A DNA stretch of 64,000 nucleotides from Mesobacillus selenatarsenatis SF-1. GTDB taxonomy: Bacteria > Bacillota > Bacilli > Bacillales > Cytobacillaceae. The DNA is taken from positions 33,087-97,086 of the forward strand of contig NZ_BASE01000031.1 in NCBI RefSeq assembly GCF_000813125.1, written 5' to 3'. Shown one piece after another: positions 34,018 to 42,959 of this stretch (positions are counted from its first letter, which is position 1; every line of letters begins with the position of its first letter). The notes under the pieces were generated by a model. That model was not told where the DNA came from, did not search any database, and saw nothing but the letters and a program-made list of their open reading frames with translations. The position numbers were made by a program, and so were the translations under genes.

Positions 34018-36241
34018 ATGGTTCGATTGCAATAGAAGAGAGTTTCTGGTTGGGACCGCTGCCTTAGGAACTTCTTTATTGTTGGGAGACTCCCTAAAGC
34101 CTAAAGCAGATAGTTTGCGGGTAGGGGAAGAAGTAACAATTCCAACCTGTTGTCATATGTGTGGTGGGGGAACTGGTGTTATTGCGACTGTCAGAGATGG
34201 AGTTGTGTCAAAGCTAGAGCCTAATGTTGATAACCCAATTGGTGTTTGTAACACCTCCACCGGATACTATGAGAATAGTAAGTATGGAGCTGCAATGTGT
34301 CCTAGAGGGCTTTCAGCAATTATGTCTCTATATGATCCAGACCGAATAAAAAAACCTATGTTGCGCACCAATCCTAAAAAAGGTATCTCCATTGATCCAG
34401 AATGGCAGGAAATAAGTTGGGAAGAAGCATTGGAGATTATTCAGGATAAACTTAAAAAATTGTTAGATGAAAATCGCCCAGAAGCTTTAATCACTTTTTC
34501 TGAAAATTCATTGTTTACCGATGTCCAACGAGATTTCTGCCATTTATTTGGGACACCAAATGTCAGTTTTCATACCAATATATGTAGCGTTACTCGAAAA
34601 TCAGCTGCAAAATCGGTGCTAGGGGTAGAAGAACCCTTGGGCGATTACCAGCACTGCAAATTCATGCTGTTATTTGGATGGAATCCATTATCTGCTGTTA
34701 AGTGGGCACATCTACCTCAAATAATCCTAAACGGGAAGCAGAATGGTAGTAAATTAGTTGTTATTGATCCAAGGTTTAGTGAAACTGCTGCAAAAGCAGA
34801 CAAATGGTTGCCTATTCTCCCAGGGACAGATGGTGCTTTAGCACTAGCATTAGCACATGTCATTGTGAAAGAAAATTTACACAACGAAAGATTTATAAAT
34901 GATTGGACTGAAGGTTTTAAGGAGTATAAAGAATTTTTAACCGATAAGACTCCAGAATGGGCTGAAAAAATCTGTGGAATTCCGTCTGATGAAATTCAAA
35001 TTCTCGCAAGGGAGTTTGCTAGCAATCAGCCAGCGATAGCAGATGTTTGGGTGGGTCCTGGCCAACAATCGAATGGGTTTAATGCGTCAAGAGCAATTTT
35101 TTTATTAAATGTGTTAGTTGGTAATGTAGACCAGCCTGGTGGTATGATGCTTACTGAAGAGTTTAAATTGGGTAATTCTCCAATTCAAACTAGCCAATCA
35201 AAAACTAAAAGATTTGATGGACTGGAAAACTTCCCCTTTGGACATCGGTCGGGTGTTTATGTCGAAGCAATTCGGCATCTATACCATCAATCAGGACCTT
35301 ATCCATTAGAGGTAGCATTTTTTACAATGAGTAATCCTGTTCTATCCTTACCTAATTCAAATATAGTAGTTGATGCATTAAAAAAATTAAACTTTATAGT
35401 TGTCATTGATAATTATATTTCAGAGACTGCGCTTTTAGCTGACCTAGTTTTACCTGGGACAATATATATGGAGCGTTCAGGACTGGTAACTAGGGGAACA
35501 AACTGGAAATATGTAGCTTTAAGGCAACCGGTTGTTGAGCCACTATTTGGTCAACTTCCTGAAGTTGATATCTTTATTGAACTTGCCAATAGACTAGAGT
35601 TAAAGGATATCCAAGGGAAAGTGGCATTTAAAGATATTTCATATGAGGATTATATGGACTATCGACTCCAAAAAAGTGATGCTGGAATAACTTTAGCTGA
35701 ATTGAAATCTTTTTCTGGTGCTGTATGGCGGTCTAATGAAGAAACCCAATTTGAAAAATACAAATTAAGAAACAATAAATTTCATTTTTCAATTTCTACT
35801 TTGGATTTAGGTAATGTAGATAAGTTTCCAGTATTTCGTCAGAGAAAATGGATGCCTGATTCCAATTATCCATTTTATTTAATATCATGGAAACATATCT
35901 CTCACACCCATTCCCGTACACAAAATAATCCATACCTATCAGAGTTAAAGAACCAAAATTTCCTTTATATAAATCCAGAAACAGCAAAGTCCTTGTCGTT
36001 TAATGATGGAGACCGTATCAGGGTAAATTCACCCTACGGTAGAGTAACAGCAACACTTCGTATTACCCCAGGAATACATCCAAAGGTTTTAGGCACAGAG
36101 TGGGGTTTTGGACATAAAGGATTTGGCAAATATGCAAAAGACAAAGGTTTCTCGGTTAACCATTTAAATGGTTTGTTATCAGATGAAATAACTGGTCAAG
36201 CGTTACACAAGGAAATCTGTGTTAATATCGAGAAATTATGA
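33995..36241 (+). CDS. Molybdopterin oxidoreductase, polysulfide/thiosulfate/selenite reductase type (operon 1)
   Basis: About 748 residues, starting at ATG 33995 or TTG 34001 (AAGGTGA five bases before the latter). Tat signal NRREFLVGTAALGTSLL, then the 4Fe-4S motif CHMCGGGTGVIATVRDG...CPRG, and a probable Mo-ligand cysteine in NICSVTRKSAAKS. Length and motifs fit the PsrA/PhsA group, which also holds the SrrA selenite reductase of Bacillus selenitireducens. The substrate cannot be fixed from sequence: polysulfide, thiosulfate and selenite are all possible. In this island selenite is attractive, since it is the product of selenate reductase. Acts on the outer face of the membrane. Confidence 0.82.
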   Translation: MTLNKTFKWFDCNRREFLVGTAALGTSLLLGDSLKPKADSLRVGEEVTIPTCCHMCGGGTGVIATVRDGVVSKLEPNVDNPIGVCNTSTGYYENSKYGAAMCPRGLSAIMSLYDPDRIKKPMLRTNPKKGISIDPEWQEISWEEALEIIQDKLKKLLDENRPEALITFSENSLFTDVQRDFCHLFGTPNVSFHTNICSVTRKSAAKSVLGVEEPLGDYQHCKFMLLFGWNPLSAVKWAHLPQIILNGKQNGSKLVVIDPRFSETAAKADKWLPILPGTDGALALALAHVIVKENLHNERFINDWTEGFKEYKEFLTDKTPEWAEKICGIPSDEIQILAREFASNQPAIADVWVGPGQQSNGFNASRAIFLLNVLVGNVDQPGGMMLTEEFKLGNSPIQTSQSKTKRFDGLENFPFGHRSGVYVEAIRHLYHQSGPYPLEVAFFTMSNPVLSLPNSNIVVDALKKLNFIVVIDNYISETALLADLVLPGTIYMERSGLVTRGTNWKYVALRQPVVEPLFGQLPEVDIFIELANRLELKDIQGKVAFKDISYEDYMDYRLQKSDAGITLAELKSFSGAVWRSNEETQFEKYKLRNNKFHFSISTLDLGNVDKFPVFRQRKWMPDSNYPFYLISWKHISHTHSRTQNNPYLSELKNQNFLYINPETAKSLSFNDGDRIRVNSPYGRVTATLRITPGIHPKVLGTEWGFGHKGFGKYAKDKGFSVNHLNGLLSDEITGQALHKEICVNIEKL

Positions 36242-36256
36242 TTGAAAGGTATAAGG

Positions 36257-36287
36257 GAAAACCCTGATTTTTTATCAGGGTTTTTTT
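36257..36287 (+). terminator. Terminator of molybdoenzyme operon 1
   Basis: AAACCCTGAT / ATCAGGGTTT stem with a five-T loop, followed by T residues. Confidence 0.9.
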
Positions 36288-36399
36288 CTATTTTCAGACC
36301 ATGGAAAATGAATGTTTCCCCCAATTATGTAGATTTATAAAGGGCTTTAAAATAGATATTGAAGATATTTTTCGTTTAATTCTTATGGAGGTGAAATAA

Positions 36400-37278
36400 A
36401 TGGGTTCAAAAGAGACAAAAAACACATCAAGAAGAGACTTTCTTATAAAGGGGGCAGGTGCAGCAGCCTTAGGTGCCGGAGCATTTGCTATTAGTCAAGT
36501 CCCTTTATTAGAAAAATTGGCTTCAGCAAATGAGGATACAGTCAAAGACCTGCTCCCTTTTCCTGAATTAATTGAATCAGATGAAATTATTATTAGAATG
36601 CAAAACGATGTTAGGAGGGCGCTAAAAAAACCATTAAATGAAATCCAATGGATCATGGTGATTGACTTAAAGAAATGTGTGGGTTGTTCTTCCTGTACTG
36701 TGGCATGCGTTTCAGAGAATGTATTGCCTCCCGGTGTTGTTTACCGTCCGGTTATCGAGGAAGAGATTGGGACATTTCCTAATGTGACAAAGAAGTTTAC
36801 CCCAAGACCATGTATGCAATGTGAACATCCACCATGTACAAAGGTTTGCCCGATTGGTGCAACTTATAAAAGTGAAGATGGAATTGTGGCAATTGATTAT
36901 GATAAGTGTATCGGTTGTCGCTATTGCATTACTGCTTGCCCGTATGGTGCGAGAACATTCGACTGGGGTGAGTATCATACTGAGAATACACCTGAAATCA
37001 TGCAATATGAAAAAGAGCCAAACTATGAGTATGGAGTAGAGCGAGTAAGAGAAAAGAAAAATTCACCAATTGGAAATGCAAGAAAGTGTCATTTCTGTAA
37101 ACACCGACTTCATAAAGGAATGCTGTCTATGTGTGTAACAACCTGCATTGGTAGAGCAACATATATTGGTGATAAGAATGATCCTGAGAGCTTGGTAGCA
37201 GAATTAATAGCTTCACCTCGAGTTATGAGATTGAAAGAAGAATTAGGTACTGAACCAAATGTATATTACTTAACATAA
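36400..37278 (+). CDS. srdB: Selenate reductase-type Fe-S subunit (SrdB-like)
   Basis: 292 residues, ATG after GGAGGTG. A canonical twin-arginine signal [18 protein letters not shown] is followed by four cysteine groups: [43 protein letters not shown] and CHFCKHR...CVTTCIG. It is the electron-transfer subunit between the NrfD anchor and the large molybdoenzyme. The gene order FeS, anchor, catalytic is that of the srdBCA operon of Mesobacillus (Bacillus) selenatarsenatis SF-1. A tetrathionate reductase (ttr) complex has similar parts, so the name depends on the catalytic subunit. About 46% of it parallels the operon 1 paralogue by eye. Confidence 0.7.
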   Translation: MGSKETKNTSRRDFLIKGAGAAALGAGAFAISQVPLLEKLASANEDTVKDLLPFPELIESDEIIIRMQNDVRRALKKPLNEIQWIMVIDLKKCVGCSSCTVACVSENVLPPGVVYRPVIEEEIGTFPNVTKKFTPRPCMQCEHPPCTKVCPIGATYKSEDGIVAIDYDKCIGCRYCITACPYGARTFDWGEYHTENTPEIMQYEKEPNYEYGVERVREKKNSPIGNARKCHFCKHRLHKGMLSMCVTTCIGRATYIGDKNDPESLVAELIASPRVMRLKEELGTEPNVYYLT

Positions 37279-37295
37279 AGAGGAGGTGCTGAATA

Positions 37296-38576
37296 ATGTT
37301 AAAAAAATTATATTTTACAGTGTTATCATTTATTGCAATTGTTGGTGTAATAAGCCTTTATATAAGATTAAGTGAAGGTATGAAAATGTCTGCACTTACT
37401 AGTTATTCCAGCTGGGGCTTATGGATTGTATTCTATATATACTTTATAGGTCTATCGGCAGGATCATTTCTTCTATCCACAATGGTCTATGTCTTTAATA
37501 TGAAACAATTTGAGCGAATTGGAAAGCTTGCGCTATTTACTGCATTTTTTTCCTTAATGGCCGGATTGCTCTTCGTACTAATTGATTTAGGCCACCCTGA
37601 AAGATTTTGGCACACTTTAGTTTATAGGCAACCGAATTCAATTCTATCTTGGGAAATCCAATTTTACTTAATTTATATGCTACTAATTGTGGCAGAAATT
37701 TGGTTTTTAATGAGAGAAGAATTCGCACAAAGGGCCCAGTCTACAAAAGGATTAACCAAACTGTTTAACAGAACCTTAACACTAGGATATAAGGTTCCTA
37801 ACAGTCAACAAAAGCTTGAGTTTCATAGAGAACAAAGTCATAAATGGATGAAAATCTTGGGGATTGCTGGAATTCCAACGGCAGTTGGGGTCCACGGAGG
37901 AACTGGCTCATTATTTGGTGTAGTAATGGCAAAAGAATATTGGTTCTCAGGACTTACTCCTATCATTTTCTTAGTTTCCGCTTTAGTCTCTGGTGCGGCA
38001 TTAATGTTGTTCTTGTACTCGTTTTTTGGTGGTGCAAAAAAGAACGGGGATTCTCTCTTAAAGGAATTAGGAACCCTACTAACATTATTTATTGGTATCG
38101 ATCTCTTGTTAATGATCGCAGAATTTCTAATTGGCCTATATAATCCTATACACCATGAAAGAATGACATTTAATGAAATCCTCTTTGGGGATAGGTGGTT
38201 TATATTTTGGATTGGACAAATCGGAATGGTAATTATATTGCCAATTCTCCTTATTACCATAAGTAAAGGGAAGAGGCTATTGATGGGCTTAGCTGGACTT
38301 TCTGTGGTTTTAGGTATTGTATGTGTTAGATGGATTCTCGTAATCCCGGCATATGTAGCGCCGCATTTTGATGGTTTAGATAGCGCCTATAATTCATCCC
38401 GTTTACTTTACGAATATTCTCCCAATTTGCTTGAGTGGTCTTCAAGCGTAGGATTAATCGGTATTGTGATTTTATTGTTTAGTATAACTGTCCAATTAGT
38501 ACCAGTGTTCAATAAGCAAAAGGAGGTACATCAAACTCATGGAAAACCAACACCAGAAATTCATATCAAGGCGTAA
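37296..38576 (+). CDS. srdC: NrfD-type membrane anchor (SrdC-like)
   Basis: 426 residues, ATG with a strong GAGGAGGTG. Nine or ten membrane helices; GLLFVLIDLGHPERFWHTLV and VGVHGGTGSLFGVVMAKEYW mark the NrfD family. An inserted cytoplasmic loop of about 50 residues (FAQRAQSTKGLTKLFNR region) is not found in the operon 1 copy. It is expected to oxidise menaquinol. The following gene starts 38 bases inside it, so the two are translated together. Confidence 0.72.
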   Translation: MLKKLYFTVLSFIAIVGVISLYIRLSEGMKMSALTSYSSWGLWIVFYIYFIGLSAGSFLLSTMVYVFNMKQFERIGKLALFTAFFSLMAGLLFVLIDLGHPERFWHTLVYRQPNSILSWEIQFYLIYMLLIVAEIWFLMREEFAQRAQSTKGLTKLFNRTLTLGYKVPNSQQKLEFHREQSHKWMKILGIAGIPTAVGVHGGTGSLFGVVMAKEYWFSGLTPIIFLVSALVSGAALMLFLYSFFGGAKKNGDSLLKELGTLLTLFIGIDLLLMIAEFLIGLYNPIHHERMTFNEILFGDRWFIFWIGQIGMVIILPILLITISKGKRLLMGLAGLSVVLGIVCVRWILVIPAYVAPHFDGLDSAYNSSRLLYEYSPNLLEWSSSVGLIGIVILLFSITVQLVPVFNKQKEVHQTHGKPTPEIHIKA

Positions 38577-41500
38577 TTTTATTAAAACAAGTGCTTTGTT
38601 GGGTGGAACAGCATTCTTGGGAACGGGACTGCCCAATATAAAAAAGACCTATTCAAAAGAATTGGATTATGTTGGGAATTTTGAATATCCACTTGCAAAG
38701 CCAGAAAACATACTTTACTCAGCATGTTTACAATGTACAGTTGCCTGCAGTATAAAGGTCAAAATCAATAATGGTGTTTGTATGAAAATAGATGGCAATC
38801 CATACAGTGCAATGAACTTAGGGGAAAATTTACCTTATGATTTATCACCAAAAGAAGCAGTAAGCATTGATGGTAAGCTTTGTCCAAAAGGTCAAGCGGG
38901 AATACAACATGCATATGATCCCTACAGACTTAGAAAAGTAATAAAAAGAGATGGTCCTAGAGGTTCTGGAAAGTGGAAAACCATTCCTTATGACCAAGCA
39001 ATAGATGAAATTGTCAATGGTGGGAACATATTTAAAGATATCGGTGAAAATCAAAATGTTGAAGGTTTAAAGGATATTTTTGTTCTAAAAGATCCAAAGG
39101 TTGCAAAAGCAATGGCTGACGACGTTACAAAAATTAGAAAAAAAGAAATGACTGTTGATGAATTTAAAGCAAAGCATAAAGATAATTTAGATGTGTTAAT
39201 AGACCCGAACCATCCAGATCTTGGACCAAAAAATAATCAATTTTTATTCCAGGTCGGTCGTATCCATAATGGGCGAATAGAATTTACAAAAAGGTTCGTA
39301 AATGACTCATTTGGTAGCGTAAACTGGATTGAAAAGACGACATTGTGTGGTCAGACTAGTAATAAAGCTTGGGTACATTCAACAAGAGAGTATCTTGAAG
39401 GAAAGTGGACGGGAGGAATTAAATCTCCGCGACCTGATCATAGAAACACTGAATTTTTATTGGTTTTTGGATCAATTGTATTTGAAGCAAACTACGGGCC
39501 AGTACAGGAAACTGAACCAATCACTGAAGGGTTGGAAAGTGGAAGGTTAAAGATTGCAGTAGTAGATCCACGATTGACTAAAGTCGCTTCAAAGGCTTGG
39601 AAATGGGTACCGATAAAGCCTGGGAATGATGCAGCTTTTGCTCTTGGTATGATTCGATGGATTATTGAGAATGAAAGATATGATACAAAGTTTCTACAAA
39701 ATGCAACTAGACTGGCAGCGACAAACTCTGATGAACCATCTTACAGTAATGCGACCTATTTAGTAAAAGTCGAAAAGGACGGTAGAGCTGCAAAGCATTT
39801 AAGAGCTAATGAAATTGGCATAGGCACAGAAAAAGAATTTGTCGTAATAAGTAATGGTAAACCAGCTGCGGTTGATCCAGAAAACAGCAATCTAGCAATA
39901 CAAGGTGAGCTATTTGTTGATACCAACTTAGAAGGAATTAAGGTGAAGTCTCCTCTACAACTAATAAAGGAAGAAGCATACTCAAAGGAATTGGCTGAAT
40001 GGGCAGAATTATCTGGAGCAAAACAAAAAGATATTGAGGATATTTCTAAAGAGTTTACATCTCATGGAAAAAAGGCAGCAGTAGAATTTTATCGAGGGGC
40101 TATCAAACATACTAATGGTTGGTATAATGGTCAGGCGTTAATAGTGCTAAATCATCTAATTGGTAATATGAATTGGCAAGGTGGAATTTCTAATACTGGC
40201 GGTGGTTGGTCTTATATTGGAGATAAAGAGGGGCAACCATATCCAATGGCAAACCTACACCCAAATAAATTATCTAAATTTGGAGTACCAATAACAAAAG
40301 AAGGTTGGAAATACGAAGAATCAACTTTGTTTGAAGGATATCCAGCTAAGCGTCCTTGGTATCCGTTTAGTGGTAACGTGGCTCAGGAGACTTGGCCGTC
40401 CATTTCAGACGGATATCCATATAAAATTAAAGCTGCCCTAATTTCATCCCATTCACCAATGTATTCACTTCCTGGTGGTCATGTACAGCTAAAGACACTA
40501 TTAGATACTGAAAAAGTACCATTATTAATTGCTAGTGATATTGTAATTGGTGATTCAAGTCAATATGTTGATTATATTTTCCCAGATTTAACTTATTTAG
40601 AAAGATGGGCAACGCCAGGACAATCTCACCATATCCGGGTTAAAGTGAATCAAGTTAGACAGCCAGTAATTGCCCCATTAACTGAGAACGCAACAGTATT
40701 TGGAGAGGAAGTTCCAATATCTTTAGAAGCTTTAATGATGTCCATATCTGAGAAAGTCGGCTTATCTGGATTTGGTAAAGACGCATTCGGGCCAGGTAAA
40801 GATCTAAATAGAATGGAAGATTTCTATCTAAAACTAGTTGCTAATATTGCATCTGGGAATAAGCAAGGTGAATTAGTTAAAGCTGCAGATTCAGAAGAAA
40901 TGGAATTATTTAAGTCTTCACATAGACATCTCCCAAAGACAGTTTATGATATTGAAAAATGGCAACAAACTCTCACTTCTGATGAGTGGAAAAGAGTAGT
41001 TTATGTATTAAACCGTGGTGGCCGTTTTGCATCAAGTGATGACGCTTATGAAGGCTCGTTTATTAAAAAGAAAATCCCTGGTCTTGCAAGATTATATTTG
41101 GAAGAGATTGCTGATTCTCGTAATTCCATTTCAGGTAATTACTTTACAGGTTATCCAAAGTACCTTCCAATTATGGACATGGCAGAAAACTTGATAAATG
41201 ATGAAGGAGAATTCCACTTAATTACTAACAAAGAGGTCTTTGGTACTCAGTCAAGAACTATAACTAACTATTGGGCACAACTAGCGTTACAACCAGAAAA
41301 CTTTGTCGTATTAAATAGTGTGGATGCAAAGAAATTAAAGGTAGATAATGGCGATAAGGTCTTAGTAACATCAACGAGCAATCCAAAAGGGGAACACTTA
41401 ATTGCAGCGGATGAAAGTAGACCAACCATTGGTAAGGTAAAAATCGTTGAAGGTATTCGCCCTGGTGTTGTTGCAATTTCAACGCATTATGGTCATTGGG

Positions 41501-41685
41501 GTTATGGTGCAAGAGATATTCAAATCGATGGAGAAGTTGTAAAAGGTGAGGAAGTAAGAGGTTTAGGAATACATCCTAATCCACTGTTTAGGCTAGATGA
41601 CAATTTGAGAGGAACAACCCTTAGTGATCCAATTGGCGGAAGTGCATCTTATTATGACACTAGAGTAAATATTCAAAGAGTTTAA
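38539..41685 (+). CDS. srdA: Large molybdopterin oxidoreductase, respiratory selenate reductase type (SrdA-like)
   Basis: 1048 residues, ATG after AAAAGGAGG. Tat signal SRRNFIKTSALLGGTAFLG. The N-terminal cluster motif is CLQCTVACSIKVKINNG...CPKG, and the probable Mo ligand is Cys in KTTLCGQTSNKAW. The protein is longer than NarG-unlike ArrA (about 850) and has an insertion near residues 165-240, as in TtrA. Length, domain plan and the B-C-A gene order match SrdA of M. selenatarsenatis SF-1 as I remember it. Tetrathionate and arsenate reductases are the nearest alternatives. The surrounding selenium genes favour selenate. It reduces its anion outside the membrane with electrons from menaquinol through SrdC and SrdB. 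No specific chaperone (TorD-like) gene is evident next to it. Confidence 0.7.
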   Translation: MENQHQKFISRRNFIKTSALLGGTAFLGTGLPNIKKTYSKELDYVGNFEYPLAKPENILYSACLQCTVACSIKVKINNGVCMKIDGNPYSAMNLGENLPYDLSPKEAVSIDGKLCPKGQAGIQHAYDPYRLRKVIKRDGPRGSGKWKTIPYDQAIDEIVNGGNIFKDIGENQNVEGLKDIFVLKDPKVAKAMADDVTKIRKKEMTVDEFKAKHKDNLDVLIDPNHPDLGPKNNQFLFQVGRIHNGRIEFTKRFVNDSFGSVNWIEKTTLCGQTSNKAWVHSTREYLEGKWTGGIKSPRPDHRNTEFLLVFGSIVFEANYGPVQETEPITEGLESGRLKIAVVDPRLTKVASKAWKWVPIKPGNDAAFALGMIRWIIENERYDTKFLQNATRLAATNSDEPSYSNATYLVKVEKDGRAAKHLRANEIGIGTEKEFVVISNGKPAAVDPENSNLAIQGELFVDTNLEGIKVKSPLQLIKEEAYSKELAEWAELSGAKQKDIEDISKEFTSHGKKAAVEFYRGAIKHTNGWYNGQALIVLNHLIGNMNWQGGISNTGGGWSYIGDKEGQPYPMANLHPNKLSKFGVPITKEGWKYEESTLFEGYPAKRPWYPFSGNVAQETWPSISDGYPYKIKAALISSHSPMYSLPGGHVQLKTLLDTEKVPLLIASDIVIGDSSQYVDYIFPDLTYLERWATPGQSHHIRVKVNQVRQPVIAPLTENATVFGEEVPISLEALMMSISEKVGLSGFGKDAFGPGKDLNRMEDFYLKLVANIASGNKQGELVKAADSEEMELFKSSHRHLPKTVYDIEKWQQTLTSDEWKRVVYVLNRGGRFASSDDAYEGSFIKKKIPGLARLYLEEIADSRNSISGNYFTGYPKYLPIMDMAENLINDEGEFHLITNKEVFGTQSRTITNYWAQLALQPENFVVLNSVDAKKLKVDNGDKVLVTSTSNPKGEHLIAADESRPTIGKVKIVEGIRPGVVAISTHYGHWGYGARDIQIDGEVVKGEEVRGLGIHPNPLFRLDDNLRGTTLSDPIGGSASYYDTRVNIQRV

Positions 41686-41874
41686 TCTTTAAAAGATCTA
41701 TTTAACAGCAACTGGAACAGGAATTGTGATTTACAGCACATCTTCGTCTAGGTGGAAAGTGTCTGGTTTCTTTGTTAGTAACTTTGTGCGAAAGGGAAGC
41801 TGCCTTCCTGAACGGATTGAAGCTTTCTTTTCGTAATTTTAAAGAAAAGGTAAAATGGGTGAAATTCTAGGGGG

Positions 41875-42081
41875 TTGTTGGACAGATGGAATGAGAGTCT
41901 ATACTATCAGTTTGAAATTTTCCAAACTTGTAGTCGTTTAAAAGGCCCCGTTCCAATTGTCGAAAATGTCTTGGTATGGAACAATGAAGCTATAACAACT
42001 AATAAGAACCACCCAGTTATTAAAATAGATGAATGTATTGAATGCGGATATTCATACTCTTTAATAAATACGTTCTGTTGA
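41875..42081 (+). CDS. Possible small cysteine-containing protein between srdA and tatA
   Basis: 68 codons from TTG 41875 with AGGGGG close before it. The product ends HPVIKIDECIECGYSYSL, which looks like a ferredoxin-type CxxC fragment, but there is no complete cluster motif. It may be a short accessory protein of the reductase or a remnant of a longer gene. The 190 bases before it hold no recognisable gene. Confidence 0.35.
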   Translation: MLDRWNESLYYQFEIFQTCSRLKGPVPIVENVLVWNNEAITTNKNHPVIKIDECIECGYSYSLINTFC

Positions 42082-42163
42082 TTAACAACTATCATTTTTC
42101 TCTATGACTATGTAGACCCCAAGGTTTACAATTAGAGCCTTTTAAGAATTGGAGTGGGTTATC

Positions 42164-42376
42164 ATGATATCAAATATTGGAATACCTGGATTAATATTAA
42201 TTCTAGTCCTTGCACTTATTGTTTTTGGTCCAAAAAAACTTCCAGAATTGGGTCGTGCAGTTGGCCAAACATTAAGGGAATTCAAGAGATCCACAAAGGG
42301 GTTAATAGAAGAGGAATTAGAGGTTGAGTTGGATCCTTTATCCTCACAAAAACAGCTTGAGAAAAAAGATATGTAA
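42164..42376 (+). CDS. tatA: Tat translocase subunit TatA
   Basis: 70 residues from ATG 42164 (GGAGTGGG upstream). One membrane helix ([16 protein letters not shown]), the hinge [14 protein letters not shown] and an amphipathic helix with a charged tail are diagnostic of TatA. It forms the pore element that moves folded twin-arginine proteins across the membrane. Three gene products just upstream have RR signals, so this is probably a dedicated TatA for the molybdoenzymes. There is no tatC here, so it must pair with a chromosomal TatC. Confidence 0.93.
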   Translation: MISNIGIPGLILILVLALIVFGPKKLPELGRAVGQTLREFKRSTKGLIEEELEVELDPLSSQKQLEKKDM

Positions 42377-42837
42377 ATATTTTTTTCGAAGGAAAAGTAT
42401 TAGAAAAACGAAAACCATCTCCTATTTCTGTAGCGATAAAGAAAGTAATGTCTTTTTCAAGGATGGAAGTCTAGAATACGTTATTATGAATGAATGTGAC
42501 AATAGATTTCTGGGAGGAACTATTAGTTGTTCCAATAATGTTCACAGTCAGTAGACAATAATTGGTATGAAGGGGTTTTTAGATTCATATAAGAATACAA
42601 GAATTTAAGACAGGCCTAAAGTCATGCATGGTGCTCGAAATGCTGACGGATCATGTTTTCCTTGAACGATGAGATTCCTTGTAAAAAGATCTTCGATTTT
42701 TCAACCGGACTCCAGCGCAAAAGTAATAAGACGATATCACAACTGGCCATGCTATATTATTGAATCTAAAGCTACATGGAATACGTTAAAACGTAAATGT
42801 AGAGTTAATAATGAGTAACTTCGAACTTTAAAAAACA
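42377..42837. other. Gene-poor stretch between tatA and the rhodanese operon
   Basis: No convincing gene. A 42-codon frame on the minus strand (42622-42750, containing LLRWSPVEKSKIFLQG) is less AT-rich than its surroundings and could be a remnant of a lost gene; it has no ribosome site. An overlapping plus-strand frame to 42554 also lacks one. Confidence 0.4.
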
Positions 42838-42878
42838 TAAAACCATGCCAAAAGGTAAAACTATGGCATGGTTTTATT
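42838..42878. terminator. Terminator-like hairpin sharing its stem with the one at 28572
   Basis: AAAACCATGCCA / TGGCATGGTTTT with a 13-base loop and T-rich flank. No gene ends directly before it. Confidence 0.75.
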
Positions 42879-42923
42879 CATGTTTAAATCAAAGGTATTT
42901 ACAATAATAATTTGATGTGTTAT

Positions 42924-42945
42924 TATTCAACTAATAAGTTGAATA
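42924..42945. promoter_or_regulatory. Palindromic operator of the ArsR-rhodanese operon
   Basis: Perfect dyad TATTCAACT-AATA-AGTTGAATA, 30-50 bases before the coding start. ArsR/SmtB repressors bind AT-rich dyads of this size, so autoregulation is likely. Confidence 0.7.
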
Positions 42946-42959
42946 GTTGAATTTTTGAT

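Noticed and set aside
33995..41685. Selenocysteine in the molybdoenzymes, as in formate dehydrogenases.
   Set aside because: Both have Cys at the likely molybdenum-ligand position and no in-frame TGA.
42324..42554. 76-codon frame overlapping the end of tatA.
   Set aside because: No ribosome site; begins inside tatA in another frame and shows no family features.
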